A stretch of DNA of 64,000 nt from Caulobacter sp. (GTDB lineage: Bacteria; Pseudomonadota; Alphaproteobacteria; Caulobacterales; Caulobacteraceae). Location: positions 1-64,000 of the forward strand of contig JAGHZU010000011.1 in assembly GCA_017745235.1 (NCBI GenBank), read 5' to 3'. A model generated the notes under the pieces. That model was not told the DNA's origin. It made no database searches and saw only the letters and a program-made list of their open reading frames with translations. This document shows positions 6,548 through 15,138 of this stretch, one piece after another (the stretch's first letter is position 1; each line of letters begins with the position of its first letter). Both the position numbers and the translations under genes were made by a program.

Positions 6548-9508
6548 ATGATCCGTGTCTCGCGCCTGGCGCTCGTTCTCTCCGCCGGGCTCAGCCTCTC
6601 CGCCTGCGCGACTCTGTCTCACCTCAAACCCGGCTCGCACCGGGACAAGGCCGCTCCCGTCGCATCGCCGGCCGACGCTTCCGCGCCGAAAAAGGGCCAG
6701 GCCCCGATCCCGTCGCCCGCGCCCGCATCCCCGACCGGCGGCCCTACGATCGACGCGGTAAAACCCGGCCAGTGGCCCCAGGCCGTCTCGGACGTTGCGC
6801 CCGACCCCCGCGTGCGCTTTGGCGTGCTGTCCAACGGGATGCGCTACGCCATCCAGAAGAACGCCACCCCGCCCGGCCAGGCCGCGTTGCGGCTGTGGTT
6901 CGACGCCGGCTCGCTGGACGAAACCGACGAACAGCAGGGCCTGGCCCACTTCCTCGAGCACATGGCCTTCAATGGCTCCAAGAACGTGCCCGAAGGCGAG
7001 ATGACCAAGATCCTCGAACGTCATGGCCTGGCCTTCGGGGCCGACACCAACGCCTCGACCAGCTTCAGCGAGACCACCTATCAGCTGGACCTGCCCAAGA
7101 CCGACGAGAGCACGGTCGACAGCTCGCTGATGCTGCTGCGGGAGGCCGCGGGCGAGCTGACCATCGCCCCCGACGCTGTCGATCGCGAGCGTGGCGTGGT
7201 TCTGTCGGAGGAGCGCACGCGCGACACCCCGGCCTACCGCGTGTTCACCAACACCTTCGCATTCCAGCTGAAGGGCCAGCGGCCGCCCCAGCGCCTGCCG
7301 ATCGGCAAGACCGAGATCCTGCGCAGCGCGCCGGCCCAGCGCATCCGTGACTTCTACGAAGCCTGGTACAGGCCCGAGAACGCAGTGATCGTGGCCGTGG
7401 GCGACTTCGACGTCGACGCGATGGAGGCCAAGATCAAGGCCCGCTTCGGCGACTGGCAGCCCCAGGGACCGGCCGGCCAACGCCCCGCCCTGGGCGAGGT
7501 GGCCAAGCGCGGCCTGACGGGCCAGGTGCTGGTCGAACCCGGCGCCCAGCTGTCGGTGCAAATGGCCTGGGTCGGCCCGCCGGACCTGGAGCTGGAAACC
7601 CGCGCCAAGGACGCCGACGAACTGGTCAAGGCCCTGGGCTTTGCGGTGCTGAACCGCCGCCTGCAGGTGCTGGCCCGCTCACCCGAGCCCCCCTTCACCG
7701 TCGCGGTGGCCTTGCAGAACGACCAGGAGCACACGGCCCAGATCACCAGCCTGGCGGCCACCGCCCAGCCCGGCCGCTGGCGCGAGGCCCTCACCGCCCT
7801 GGAGCAGGAACAGCGCCGTATCATGCTGTATGGCGTGCGGCAGGACGAACTCGACCGCGAGATCGCGGCCATGCGCGCCGGCTTCGTGGCCGCCGCCGCG
7901 GGCGAGGCCACGCAGCGCACCACGGCCCTGGCCTCGGCCATCGTCGCCACCCTCGGCGACAAGGAGATCGTCACCAGCCCCTCGCAGAACCTGGCGGTCT
8001 TCGACGAGGCGACCAAGGACCTCAAGGCCGATCGCGTTTCGGCGCGTCTGAAGGCGGCCTTCGTCGGCAACGGCCCGCTCATCACCGTTCCCACGCCCGT
8101 CGCGATCGAGGGCGGCGAGCAGGCGGTGACCGACGCCTACGTCCAGTCGGCCAAGACGGCCGTCTCGGCGCCGCAGGCCCCAGCCACCATCAACTGGCCC
8201 TACGCCAGCTTCGGCCCGGCCGGCACGGTGGTCGAACAGAAGGAGGTCTCCGACCTCGACACCGTCTTCGTCCGCTTCGCCAACGGCGTGCGCCTGACGG
8301 TCAAGCCGACCAAGTTCCGCGACGACCAGATCCTGGTGAAGGCTCGCATGGGCCACGGCCTGCTCGATCTGCCGTCCAACGCCCAGAGCCCGTTGTGGAG
8401 CGGCTCGGCCTATATCGAGGGCGGCCTCAAGCAGATCAGCGCCCAGGACATGGACCGCGTGCTGAACGGCAAGGTCTGGAACGCCAACCTCGCGGTCGAG
8501 GACGACGCCTTCAACCTGTCGGGCCGGACTCGTCCCGAGGACCTGGCCACGGAAATGCAGGTGCTGGCGGCCTACGCCAGCGACGGCGGCTGGCGCCCCG
8601 AGGCCTTCGCCCGCATCAAGACCTATTACAGCGCGATCCACGACCAGATGGAGAGCACCAGCGGCGGAGTGTTGGGCCGCGACCTGGGCGGCCTGATGCA
8701 CGACGGCGACGGCCGCTGGACCTTCCCCACGCGCGAGCAGATCGCCGCCTCGTCCTTGGATCAGCTGAAGGCGGCCGTCTCGGGCCCGCTGTCGACCGAC
8801 TCCATCGAGGTGGTCATGGTCGGCGACATCACCGTGGACAAGGCCATCGCCGCCGTGGCCGACACCTTCGGCGCCCTGCCCGCGCGTCCTGACGTTCCGG
8901 TTCCGGCCGGCGCCAACCAGGTGGGCTTCCCTGCTCCGTCCAAGGTTCCGGTCGTCCGCTACCACAAGGGCCGCGCCGACCAGGGCCAGCTGTTCATGGC
9001 CTGGCGCACCAACGACCTGTTCGCCAATCTGCAGAAGGCCCGCAACACCCAGATCCTGGCCCAGGTGATGCAGCTGCGGTTGACCGAGGAACTGCGCGAG
9101 AAGCAAGGCGCCAGCTATTCGCCCTCTGCGTCGTCCACCGCCAGCGTGGTGTTCGACAAATGGGGCTACCTGGCCGTCAGCGTCGAGGTTCCGCCTGAAA
9201 AGATGGACGGGGTCATCGCCAGCATCCGCCAGATCGCCGCCGACCTGCGCGACAAGCCGGTCACGGCCGACGAGCTGGACCGCGCCAAGAAGCCGCGCGT
9301 CGACCAGATCGAGAAGGCGCGCGAAACCAACGAATACTGGCTGGGGGTGCTGTCAGGCGCACAGGCTGACCCGCGCCTGCTGGACGCCACCCGCTCGGTG
9401 CTGCCCGGCCTGCAACGCGTCAGCGCCGCCGACGTCCAGGCCGCCGCCCGCGAGTTCCTGGGCGACGACAAGTCCTGGACCATGCTGGTCAAGCCGCAAG
9501 GGAAGTGA
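6548..9508 (+). CDS. M16 family zinc metallopeptidase, lipoprotein
   Basis: A 986-aa protein with a lipoprotein signal peptide (lipobox LSAC, Cys20) followed by a Pro/Ala-rich linker. The inverted zinc motif HFLEH (His134, Glu137, His138) lies in GLAHFLEHMAFNGS, with the downstream Glu region RGVVLSEERTRD. A second M16-like half lacking the zinc motif occupies the C-terminal part, as in pitrilysin/PqqL-type two-domain enzymes. It probably degrades peptides in the periplasm or at the outer membrane. Caulobacterales often carry several such enzymes. The ATG at 6548 was chosen because it begins the signal peptide; the 45 upstream in-frame residues do not look coding. Confidence 0.92.
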   Translation: MIRVSRLALVLSAGLSLSACATLSHLKPGSHRDKAAPVASPADASAPKKGQAPIPSPAPASPTGGPTIDAVKPGQWPQAVSDVAPDPRVRFGVLSNGMRYAIQKNATPPGQAALRLWFDAGSLDETDEQQGLAHFLEHMAFNGSKNVPEGEMTKILERHGLAFGADTNASTSFSETTYQLDLPKTDESTVDSSLMLLREAAGELTIAPDAVDRERGVVLSEERTRDTPAYRVFTNTFAFQLKGQRPPQRLPIGKTEILRSAPAQRIRDFYEAWYRPENAVIVAVGDFDVDAMEAKIKARFGDWQPQGPAGQRPALGEVAKRGLTGQVLVEPGAQLSVQMAWVGPPDLELETRAKDADELVKALGFAVLNRRLQVLARSPEPPFTVAVALQNDQEHTAQITSLAATAQPGRWREALTALEQEQRRIMLYGVRQDELDREIAAMRAGFVAAAAGEATQRTTALASAIVATLGDKEIVTSPSQNLAVFDEATKDLKADRVSARLKAAFVGNGPLITVPTPVAIEGGEQAVTDAYVQSAKTAVSAPQAPATINWPYASFGPAGTVVEQKEVSDLDTVFVRFANGVRLTVKPTKFRDDQILVKARMGHGLLDLPSNAQSPLWSGSAYIEGGLKQISAQDMDRVLNGKVWNANLAVEDDAFNLSGRTRPEDLATEMQVLAAYASDGGWRPEAFARIKTYYSAIHDQMESTSGGVLGRDLGGLMHDGDGRWTFPTREQIAASSLDQLKAAVSGPLSTDSIEVVMVGDITVDKAIAAVADTFGALPARPDVPVPAGANQVGFPAPSKVPVVRYHKGRADQGQLFMAWRTNDLFANLQKARNTQILAQVMQLRLTEELREKQGASYSPSASSTASVVFDKWGYLAVSVEVPPEKMDGVIASIRQIAADLRDKPVTADELDRAKKPRVDQIEKARETNEYWLGVLSGAQADPRLLDATRSVLPGLQRVSAADVQAAAREFLGDDKSWTMLVKPQGK

Positions 9509-9513
9509 TGGAA

Positions 9514-9533
9514 GCCTCCCCTGAGGGGGAGGC
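9514..9533. terminator. GC-rich hairpin between convergent genes
   Basis: GCCTCCCC and GGGGAGGC form an 8-bp stem around a short loop, just after the M16 stop and before the end of the convergent gene. It resembles the palindromes at 59164-59248 and could terminate both genes. There is no T-run. Confidence 0.45.
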
Positions 9534-9543
9534 CCCAAGGGTC

Positions 9544-10470
9544 CTAGTAGACGACCCCGCCGACGCCGCCATCCAGGCTCAGGCTCATGCCCGACATGCT
9601 GGACTCGCGCACCGTCTCCTCGCGATAGGCGGTGTACTTCTCGGTCGTGAGGATCGTCAGCACCTTCACGCCGGCGCCGTAGCGGCGAAGCAGCGAACGC
9701 TCGTTGCAGTCGCGGGCCGGCTTTTGCGGCCGGCAAGCCACCGTGCCGCCCTGGGCGCCGGGGCTGTAGTACAGCGCCTGGTTCTTGGCGCAGACATAGG
9801 TCTCGCCACCGAAATTGGCGTCGCTGATCCCCTCGTAGCCGCCGATGACGTACTGCATGCGCGAGCCGGCGATGCAGCGATAGAGCTCGCCGTCATAGGC
9901 TCCGTCGATGTCGCGGTCGGGCGTGACCTGCGAGGCCGGGTGCGGCACGTCCTTGTCGTCCAGGCAGACGGCCCGGATGATCACGCGCTTGAAACGGGTG
10001 CGCGTGGCTTCGTACGCTTGGCGACGACGGGCCTCGCCGCCCTCCACGTTCAGGCCTTGGATGTAGCCGGTCGAGATCGGGCCGGAATAGTAGCCCCCGT
10101 GCGCGCCGCCGCCGTAATAGACCGTCGTGCCGGCCGAGGCGCCCGCCCCGGCTCCGGCGCCCGCCCCTGCGTTGGCGTTGGCCGTGCTGGTCGCCGAGGC
10201 GCTGGCGTTGACCACCACCGAACCGCCGACGTGGATGTTGATGCCGGGCACATAGACGTTGTGGCCGCCGCCGCAGGTGTTGCAGCCCGAAGGCGGAGTC
10301 GGCGGACGCGGCGGGGCCGGCGGCGGCGCGCAGCTGCCGCAGCTGGGTGGAGCGGGCGTGCAGCACTGGGCGTAGGCGACGCCGCCCAACACCAATGCGC
10401 CCAGGCCTCCCACGAGGCCGGCGGCCAGGCTGACCCACTGCTTGGGCAAGGTGATCTTCGGCGCCTTCAT
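9544..10470 (-). CDS. Secreted Gly/Ala-rich protein of unknown function
   Basis: A 308-aa protein I cannot assign to a family. A signal peptide (LAAGLVGGLGALVLGGVAYAQ) is followed by a Cys/Pro-rich stretch (CCTPAPPSCGSCAPPP, then a CNTCGGG segment). Next come VYVPGINIHVGG and a low-complexity Ala/Gly/Ser/Asn run (ASATSTANANAGAGAGAG). The C-terminal domain of about 180 residues has several cysteines (AVCLDDK, YRCIAG, YVCAKNQ, VACRPQ, RDCNER), suggesting disulfides in the periplasm or on the surface. The ATG at 10470 was preferred over an upstream start because it has an AAGGGAAAAGG ribosome binding site and leads straight into the signal peptide. It is divergent from the PAS gene. Confidence 0.75.
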   Translation of the reverse strand: MKAPKITLPKQWVSLAAGLVGGLGALVLGGVAYAQCCTPAPPSCGSCAPPPAPPRPPTPPSGCNTCGGGHNVYVPGINIHVGGSVVVNASASATSTANANAGAGAGAGAGASAGTTVYYGGGAHGGYYSGPISTGYIQGLNVEGGEARRRQAYEATRTRFKRVIIRAVCLDDKDVPHPASQVTPDRDIDGAYDGELYRCIAGSRMQYVIGGYEGISDANFGGETYVCAKNQALYYSPGAQGGTVACRPQKPARDCNERSLLRRYGAGVKVLTILTTEKYTAYREETVRESSMSGMSLSLDGGVGGVVY

Positions 10471-10654
10471 CGGCCTTTTCCCTTCACAACGTCCGCGTCG
10501 TGCCGGCGAAAAGCCAAGCAAGAACCGCGCCACACAGGCCGCCCGGCCGGGATTCTGTCCCAAGACGGTACGGCGCAGCCCCTGGCCCGATTTTCCCTGC
10601 AAGCCCCGGGTGCGGTCGAAAAGGACCGCGTAGGGACCCGCGAGGGGAACGACG

Positions 10655-11203
10655 ATGTTCCATCCAAGCACGGAACGGTTGATAGACTATTGGCGTGACA
10701 AGGCCGGCGACCGCGCCGTGCCCGCGCGCTCCAGCGTCAATCCGGGCGATTTCCTGGACCTGCTGCCCCAGGTCTTCATCCTTGGTCGCGACGGCTCCGG
10801 GCGTTTTCCGGTGCGCCTGGCTGGCGGCTTCGTCACCGACCTCCACGCCCGCGACCTGCGAGGCGAGGACGCCCTGGGCCTCTGGGCGCTGTCGCACCGG
10901 CTGGAAGTGAAGTCGGCGCTGGAAGTCGCCCGCCGGCGGAGCGAGCCGATGATCGTCACCGCCGACATCCGCGCCACGGGCGCGCCGTCGGTCGGCATGG
11001 AGGTGCTGTTTGCGCCCATGAGCGGGAGCGACGGCCAGATCGACCGTTTCCTTGGCCTTTACCAGCCTATCGCCATGATCCAGCGCCTGATGGGACGCCC
11101 CGCCTCGGAATTGGGCGTGCGCAGGATCCAGGGCCTTGGCCCCGCCAACGAGGAGTCGCCACGCCTGAGGCTGGCCACGCTCCACGGCCGGCGGATCGCC
11201 TGA
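10655..11203 (+). CDS. Small PAS-domain protein (PAS_5 type)
   Basis: A 182-aa protein dominated by a single PAS-like fold of the PAS_5 class. Typical features are the opening helix (TERLIDYWRDKAG), RSSVNPGDFLDLLPQVFIL, and the repeated pattern of a short hydrophobic strand followed by a charged helix. There is no output domain, transmembrane segment or signal peptide, so it probably acts through protein partners. Single PAS_5 proteins are numerous in Caulobacter and relatives. A GAGGGG ribosome binding site precedes the ATG. An upstream in-frame extension is not apparent. The gene is monocistronic and ends at the hairpin at 11273. Confidence 0.72.
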   Translation: MFHPSTERLIDYWRDKAGDRAVPARSSVNPGDFLDLLPQVFILGRDGSGRFPVRLAGGFVTDLHARDLRGEDALGLWALSHRLEVKSALEVARRRSEPMIVTADIRATGAPSVGMEVLFAPMSGSDGQIDRFLGLYQPIAMIQRLMGRPASELGVRRIQGLGPANEESPRLRLATLHGRRIA

Positions 11204-11272
11204 GAGGCATCGAACGGGCTTTCCGTCCGGGGGGGCGGGAAGTCGGCGCGGCGCAGGGGGCGCGCCGGATGG

Positions 11273-11313
11273 ATGGGCGAGGGGCGCCGGGGGCGGCGAC
11301 CCTCGCCCATTTC
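11273..11313. terminator. Stem-loop terminator between PAS and aldo/keto reductase genes
   Basis: A perfect 11-bp inverted repeat (ATGGGCGAGGG at 11273-11283 and CCCTCGCCCAT at 11300-11310) surrounds a 16-base GC-rich loop. It is followed by TTT on the plus strand, in the gap between convergent genes. Confidence 0.65.
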
Positions 11314-11323
11314 ACGTCACCCC

Positions 11324-12265
11324 CTACCCCGCCGCGTTCAAGGCCGCGACGACGTCGGCGGGCAGCTTCAGCCGGGCCGCGCCCATCAGTTCGTCCAACT
11401 GCTCGACGCTGGTGGCGCTGGCCAGAGGCGCGGTGATCGCCGGGTGGGCCATGATCCAGGCCAGGGCCACCTGGGCCGGGCTGGCCGACACCGCCTTGGC
11501 GGCCGCGTCCAGCGCCGCCAGAATCCGCTTGCCCTTGTCGTTCCAGTAGTCGCGCTGGACGGTCCGGGCCCGGGCCTTGCCCTCCAGGTCGGCGTCGGTG
11601 CGGTACTTGCCCGACAGGAAGCCCGCGCCCAGGCCGTAATAGGGAATGATCCCCAGCCCCTCGCGCGCCGTCAGGGCCGCCAGTTCGCCCTCGACCTGGT
11701 CGCGGTCGTAGAGATTGAACTTGGGCTGGATGGTCTCGTAGCGCGCCAGGCCCTTGGCTTTGGAGACCTCCAAGCTCTGGCCCAAACGTGCGGGCGTAAA
11801 ATTCGAAGCCCCGATCGCCCGCACCTTGCCGGCCTTCACCAGGCGGTCGAACGCCTCCAGGGTCTCGTCGATCGGCGTGTCGGCGTCGTCCTGGTGAGCC
11901 TGGTACAGGTCGATGTAGTCGGTTTGAAGCCGCCTCAGCGACCCCTCGACCGCCGCTTGGATATTGGCGGCCGACAGGCCCGGCTGCTTGGGCCACATGG
12001 CCACCTTGGTCAGGATCAGCACCCTGTCGCGCTTGCCGCCCGCCTTCAGCCAGCGCCCGATCACGCCCTCGGACTCCCCGCCCTCGTGGCCCGGAACCCA
12101 GGCCGAATAGACGTCGGCCGTGTCGATCGCGTTGAAGCCGCCGTCGACAAACGCGTCCAGCAGGCGATGCGACATGGTCTCGTCGGCGGTCCAGCCGAAG
12201 ACGTTGCCGCCGAACACCAGCGGCGCGGTCGACAGGCCCAAACGACCCAGGGGACGGTGGTTCAT
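11324..12265 (-). CDS. Aldo/keto reductase
   Basis: A 313-aa NADPH-dependent oxidoreductase of the AKR superfamily. The complete catalytic tetrad is visible: Asp48 and Tyr53 in FNAIDTADVYSAW, Lys87 in LILTKVAM, and His124 in DLYQAHQDD. C-terminal segments such as VALAWIMAHPAITAPLASA match the AKR coenzyme-binding region. The substrate is not predictable. The gene follows the GMC oxidoreductase by 31 bp on the same strand. The two redox enzymes are therefore probably co-transcribed and may act on the same alcohol/aldehyde pair. Confidence 0.92.
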   Translation of the reverse strand: MNHRPLGRLGLSTAPLVFGGNVFGWTADETMSHRLLDAFVDGGFNAIDTADVYSAWVPGHEGGESEGVIGRWLKAGGKRDRVLILTKVAMWPKQPGLSAANIQAAVEGSLRRLQTDYIDLYQAHQDDADTPIDETLEAFDRLVKAGKVRAIGASNFTPARLGQSLEVSKAKGLARYETIQPKFNLYDRDQVEGELAALTAREGLGIIPYYGLGAGFLSGKYRTDADLEGKARARTVQRDYWNDKGKRILAALDAAAKAVSASPAQVALAWIMAHPAITAPLASATSVEQLDELMGAARLKLPADVVAALNAAG

Positions 12266-12296
12266 GGAAACTTCCTCTTCTTACCCATGCGACAGC

Positions 12297-13961
12297 TTAC
12301 GCCGCCGCCGCACGCCCGTCCTCGAACACCGGCGCATCCAGGGGCGGCAGGAGCGCCTTGCCGCGGATCAGGTCCGAGGCCCTCTCGGCGATCATGATCG
12401 TGGGCGCGTTGGTGTTGCCGCCGATCAGCGTGGGCATGACCGAGGCGTCGATCACCCGCAGCCCGGTGATCCCCTGCACGCGCAACTGGTCGTCGACCAC
12501 CGCCAGCGGGTCGCCCGCCGCGCCCATGCGACAGGTGCCGACAGGGTGGTAGATCGTTTCGGACTTGGCGCGGATCCAGGCGTCGACGTCGGCGTCGCTT
12601 CGGATGTCGGCGCCGGGCGCGTACTCGGCCTCGCGATAGGGATCGAGGGCCGCCTGGGCCACCACCTCGCGCGCGATGCGCACGCCCTCCCGCATGGCCC
12701 GGCGATCCTCCTCGGCGGCCAGGTAGTTGGCCAGGATGGTGGGATCATCGAACGGATCGGCCGAGCGCAGGCCGATCTTTCCGCGGCTCTCCGGGCGAAG
12801 CTGACAAACGTGCAGCGTGAAGCCGTCCTTCTCGACCTGCACCTTGCCGTGGTCCTGCATGATGGCCAGCACGCCGTGGATCTGCAGGTCGGGTCGGTCG
12901 AGATCGGGTCGCGACTTCAGGAACGCCCCGCTCTCCAGGAACTGCTGTCGGCCCAGCCCCTTGCCCATCAGCATGTAGGACAGGCCCGTGCCCAGCTTCT
13001 TGAGGCCCTTGTTGGCCGAATAGGCGGTCTGCAGGTTCTTGGTCGTCCATGACAGGCAGACGTCCAGGTGGTCCTGGAGGTTGGCGCCCACGCCCCTGGC
13101 CTCATGGACTACGGCCACGCCCTTGGCCTTCAGGTCGTCCGGATCGCCGATGCCCGACAGCTGCAGGATATGCGGCGACTGCACCGCGCCCGCGCTCAGC
13201 AGCACCTCGGAATTGGCATGGGCCACCTGGCGTTCAGGGTCCTTGCCGACCACGTACTCCACGCCGACGGCCTGTCCCTTCTCGACCAGGATCCGCGTGG
13301 TGCGGGCTTCCGTCACGCAGGTCAGGTTGGGCCGCTGCAAGGCCGCGGTCAGATAGGCGGCGGCCGCGCTCCAGCGCTTGCCGTCGCGAATGGTCAGGTC
13401 GTAGGGGCCAAAGCCCTCCTGGCGATAGCCATTGAAGTCCTTGGTGACCGGATGGCCCGCCTGGCGGCCGGCCTCGACCAGGGCCGAGTAGAACGGGCTC
13501 TTGGACTCCCCGCGCGAGACATGCAGCGGACCCGAGCCGCCGTGATAGGCGTCGCCGCCGCCGTGGTGCGTCTCCGAACGCTTGAAGTAGGGCAGCACCT
13601 CCGAATACGACCAGCCGGCCAGGCCCATCTGCCGCCACTGGTCGTAGTCGCGCGCATGCCCTCGGATGTAGATCATGCCGTTGATGGCCGAGCTGCCGCC
13701 CAAGCCCTTGCCGCGCGGCCACCAGAGCCGGCGATTGTTCAGGTGCGGCTCCTCCTCGGTCCAGAAGCCCCAGTTCTGATCGCCCTTGGCCTTGATGAGT
13801 TCGCCCACGCCCGCGGGCATCCGCACCAGGATCGACGTGTTCTTGCCGCCGGCCTCCAGCAGCAGCACCTTGATGGCGGGATCCTCGGTCAGCCGAGCGG
13901 CCAGCACGCAGCCGGCCGAACCGGCGCCGATGATGACGTAATCGTAGCGCGTAGCGGCCAT
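12297..13961 (-). CDS. GMC family oxidoreductase (choline dehydrogenase-like)
   Basis: A 554-aa FAD-dependent alcohol dehydrogenase. The N-terminal ADP-binding motif YVIIGAGSAGCVLAARL is near residues 7-23. GMC signature 1 is GLGGSSAINGMIYIRGH, and the GMC signature 2 region is LSAGAVQSPHILQLSGIG. The C-terminal catalytic part has YHPVGTCRMG and GGNTNAPTIMIAERASDLI. Length fits BetA-like choline or other alcohol dehydrogenases. No betaine-aldehyde dehydrogenase is nearby, so a choline substrate should not be assumed. The ATG is preceded by CAGGGAGG. It probably heads a two-gene operon with the aldo/keto reductase. Confidence 0.9.
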   Translation of the reverse strand: MAATRYDYVIIGAGSAGCVLAARLTEDPAIKVLLLEAGGKNTSILVRMPAGVGELIKAKGDQNWGFWTEEEPHLNNRRLWWPRGKGLGGSSAINGMIYIRGHARDYDQWRQMGLAGWSYSEVLPYFKRSETHHGGGDAYHGGSGPLHVSRGESKSPFYSALVEAGRQAGHPVTKDFNGYRQEGFGPYDLTIRDGKRWSAAAAYLTAALQRPNLTCVTEARTTRILVEKGQAVGVEYVVGKDPERQVAHANSEVLLSAGAVQSPHILQLSGIGDPDDLKAKGVAVVHEARGVGANLQDHLDVCLSWTTKNLQTAYSANKGLKKLGTGLSYMLMGKGLGRQQFLESGAFLKSRPDLDRPDLQIHGVLAIMQDHGKVQVEKDGFTLHVCQLRPESRGKIGLRSADPFDDPTILANYLAAEEDRRAMREGVRIAREVVAQAALDPYREAEYAPGADIRSDADVDAWIRAKSETIYHPVGTCRMGAAGDPLAVVDDQLRVQGITGLRVIDASVMPTLIGGNTNAPTIMIAERASDLIRGKALLPPLDAPVFEDGRAAAA

Positions 13962-14258
13962 GGCCCGACGCTGCCTCCCTGAATGTTATCGTTGTTAAGA
14001 CAGAGAGTGAACCGGGTTCGCCGGAGCGGCAAGGGGGTAAGCGCATTGCGGCCAAAGGGCTGGAGGCGCCGTCCACGCAGTCTTCCGAGAGGCGGCCGCA
14101 TCGACCATGCAGGGGGTCGGCCTTGGCCGGGAGGAGACGGCGGCCTGCCTGCGATTTGATCAATCGCCCGTTCTTCGCCTTGCCGCCCTCGCCTTCGCCA
14201 TCGACATTCGGGTCCGCCCCTTTATCCGCCGCGGAACGCTTCTGATCCGAGACCGAAC
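13962..14258. other. Intergenic region between divergent GMC and GNAT genes
   Basis: About 300 bp without a supportable gene. It must hold the promoters of both divergent genes, but I find no convincing -35/-10 pair. The part near the GMC gene is relatively AT-rich (GTTATCGTTGTTAAG at 13984-13998). Confidence 0.4.
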
Positions 14259-14729
14259 ATGGACATTCGTCGCGACGACCTGACCCACCCTTCCACCCTG
14301 GCGCTGTTGTCGCTGCATCTGGCTGGCATGCATGCCAATTCGCCGCCGGGCACGGTGTTCGCGCTCGACCTGTCCGGCCTGAAGGCGCCCGACGTGACGG
14401 TCTGGACGGCCTGGGAGGGCGAGTTGGCGTGCGGCGTGGGCGCATTGAGGCAACTCGACGCCGAGAACGGCGAGGTCAAATCGATGCGCACGCATCCCGA
14501 CCATCTGCGCAAAGGGGTCGCGGCCTTGCTGCTGGACACGGTGATCCTGGCCGCTCGTGAGCGCAAATTCTCTCGACTGAGCCTGGAGACGGGTCGGGGT
14601 CCGGCGTTCGAACCCGCCCTGGCGCTGTATCGCCGCCGCGGCTTCGTCGACGGAGGGCGCTTCTCGGACTACGAAGACAACGGCTTCAGCCAGTTCCTGC
14701 ACCTGGACCTTCGCCTCCCGGCCGCCTAG
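14259..14729 (+). CDS. GNAT family N-acetyltransferase
   Basis: A 156-aa single-domain acetyltransferase of usual GNAT length. The acetyl-CoA binding motif A is seen as VKSMRTHPDHLRKGVAALLLD (Q/RxxGxA-type loop near residue 90). The C-terminal ALYRRRGFVDGGRF segment is the standard motif B. Acceptor unknown; it could modify small molecules or protein N-termini. No signal peptide. It is followed by the relic of a SnoaL-like gene rather than by an operon partner. Confidence 0.88.
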   Translation: MDIRRDDLTHPSTLALLSLHLAGMHANSPPGTVFALDLSGLKAPDVTVWTAWEGELACGVGALRQLDAENGEVKSMRTHPDHLRKGVAALLLDTVILAARERKFSRLSLETGRGPAFEPALALYRRRGFVDGGRFSDYEDNGFSQFLHLDLRLPAA

Positions 14730-14751
14730 GCCGCCGAGAACCGCGCGGCGG

Positions 14752-14880
14752 GAACCGGGCAAGCGCTACGGCGACGAGTCCTGCTTCATCTTCCGCTTCG
14801 GCGATGGGAAGATCCCCGAGATCGACGAGTATTCCGCCATCGCCCAGGAGACGACAGCGCTCGGGATCTGCGAAGACGCG
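14752..14880 (+). pseudogene. C-terminal relic of a SnoaL-like/NTF2-fold protein
   Basis: In the frame starting at 14752 the DNA reads EPGKRYGDESCFIFRFGDG, then KIPEIDEYSAIAQETTALG. This closely resembles the C-terminal end of SnoaL-like (NTF2-fold) proteins, whose last strand and helix read approximately FRFxDGKIxExxEYxDTALxxxxLG. No start codon or N-terminal two-thirds of the fold can be found. The frame runs back into the GNAT gene and continues past the normal end to a stop near 14983. It is most likely the remains of a gene truncated by deletion. Recognition is from family resemblance only. Confidence 0.5.
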
Positions 14881-15138
14881 GTCGGCTTGCAAGGCGGGAC
14901 GCTAGCCGCGCGGACCAGCGGGCCGCCGCCCCGCATGCGCGGGAAACACCCCATTTTCTGGACGCCCCGGCTCTTCCGATAAGGAACAGCTTCTCAGGGA
15001 AGACACCGCCTCCATCCGGGGAATCGCCGGTGAGCCAGGTAGGGGTTCTCGTCGGTGGCGCGGTCCAGGGCCGTGGAGTGAGGTGCCTGCGCCGAACGCC
15101 AGGCATGTGGCTGGCGCGCGCACTGACCGGAGGCGACC

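Noticed and set aside
14786..15106. Minus-strand open frames over the SnoaL-like relic
   Set aside because: Arg/Pro-rich chance frames without features; the plus-strand relic explains the region better.
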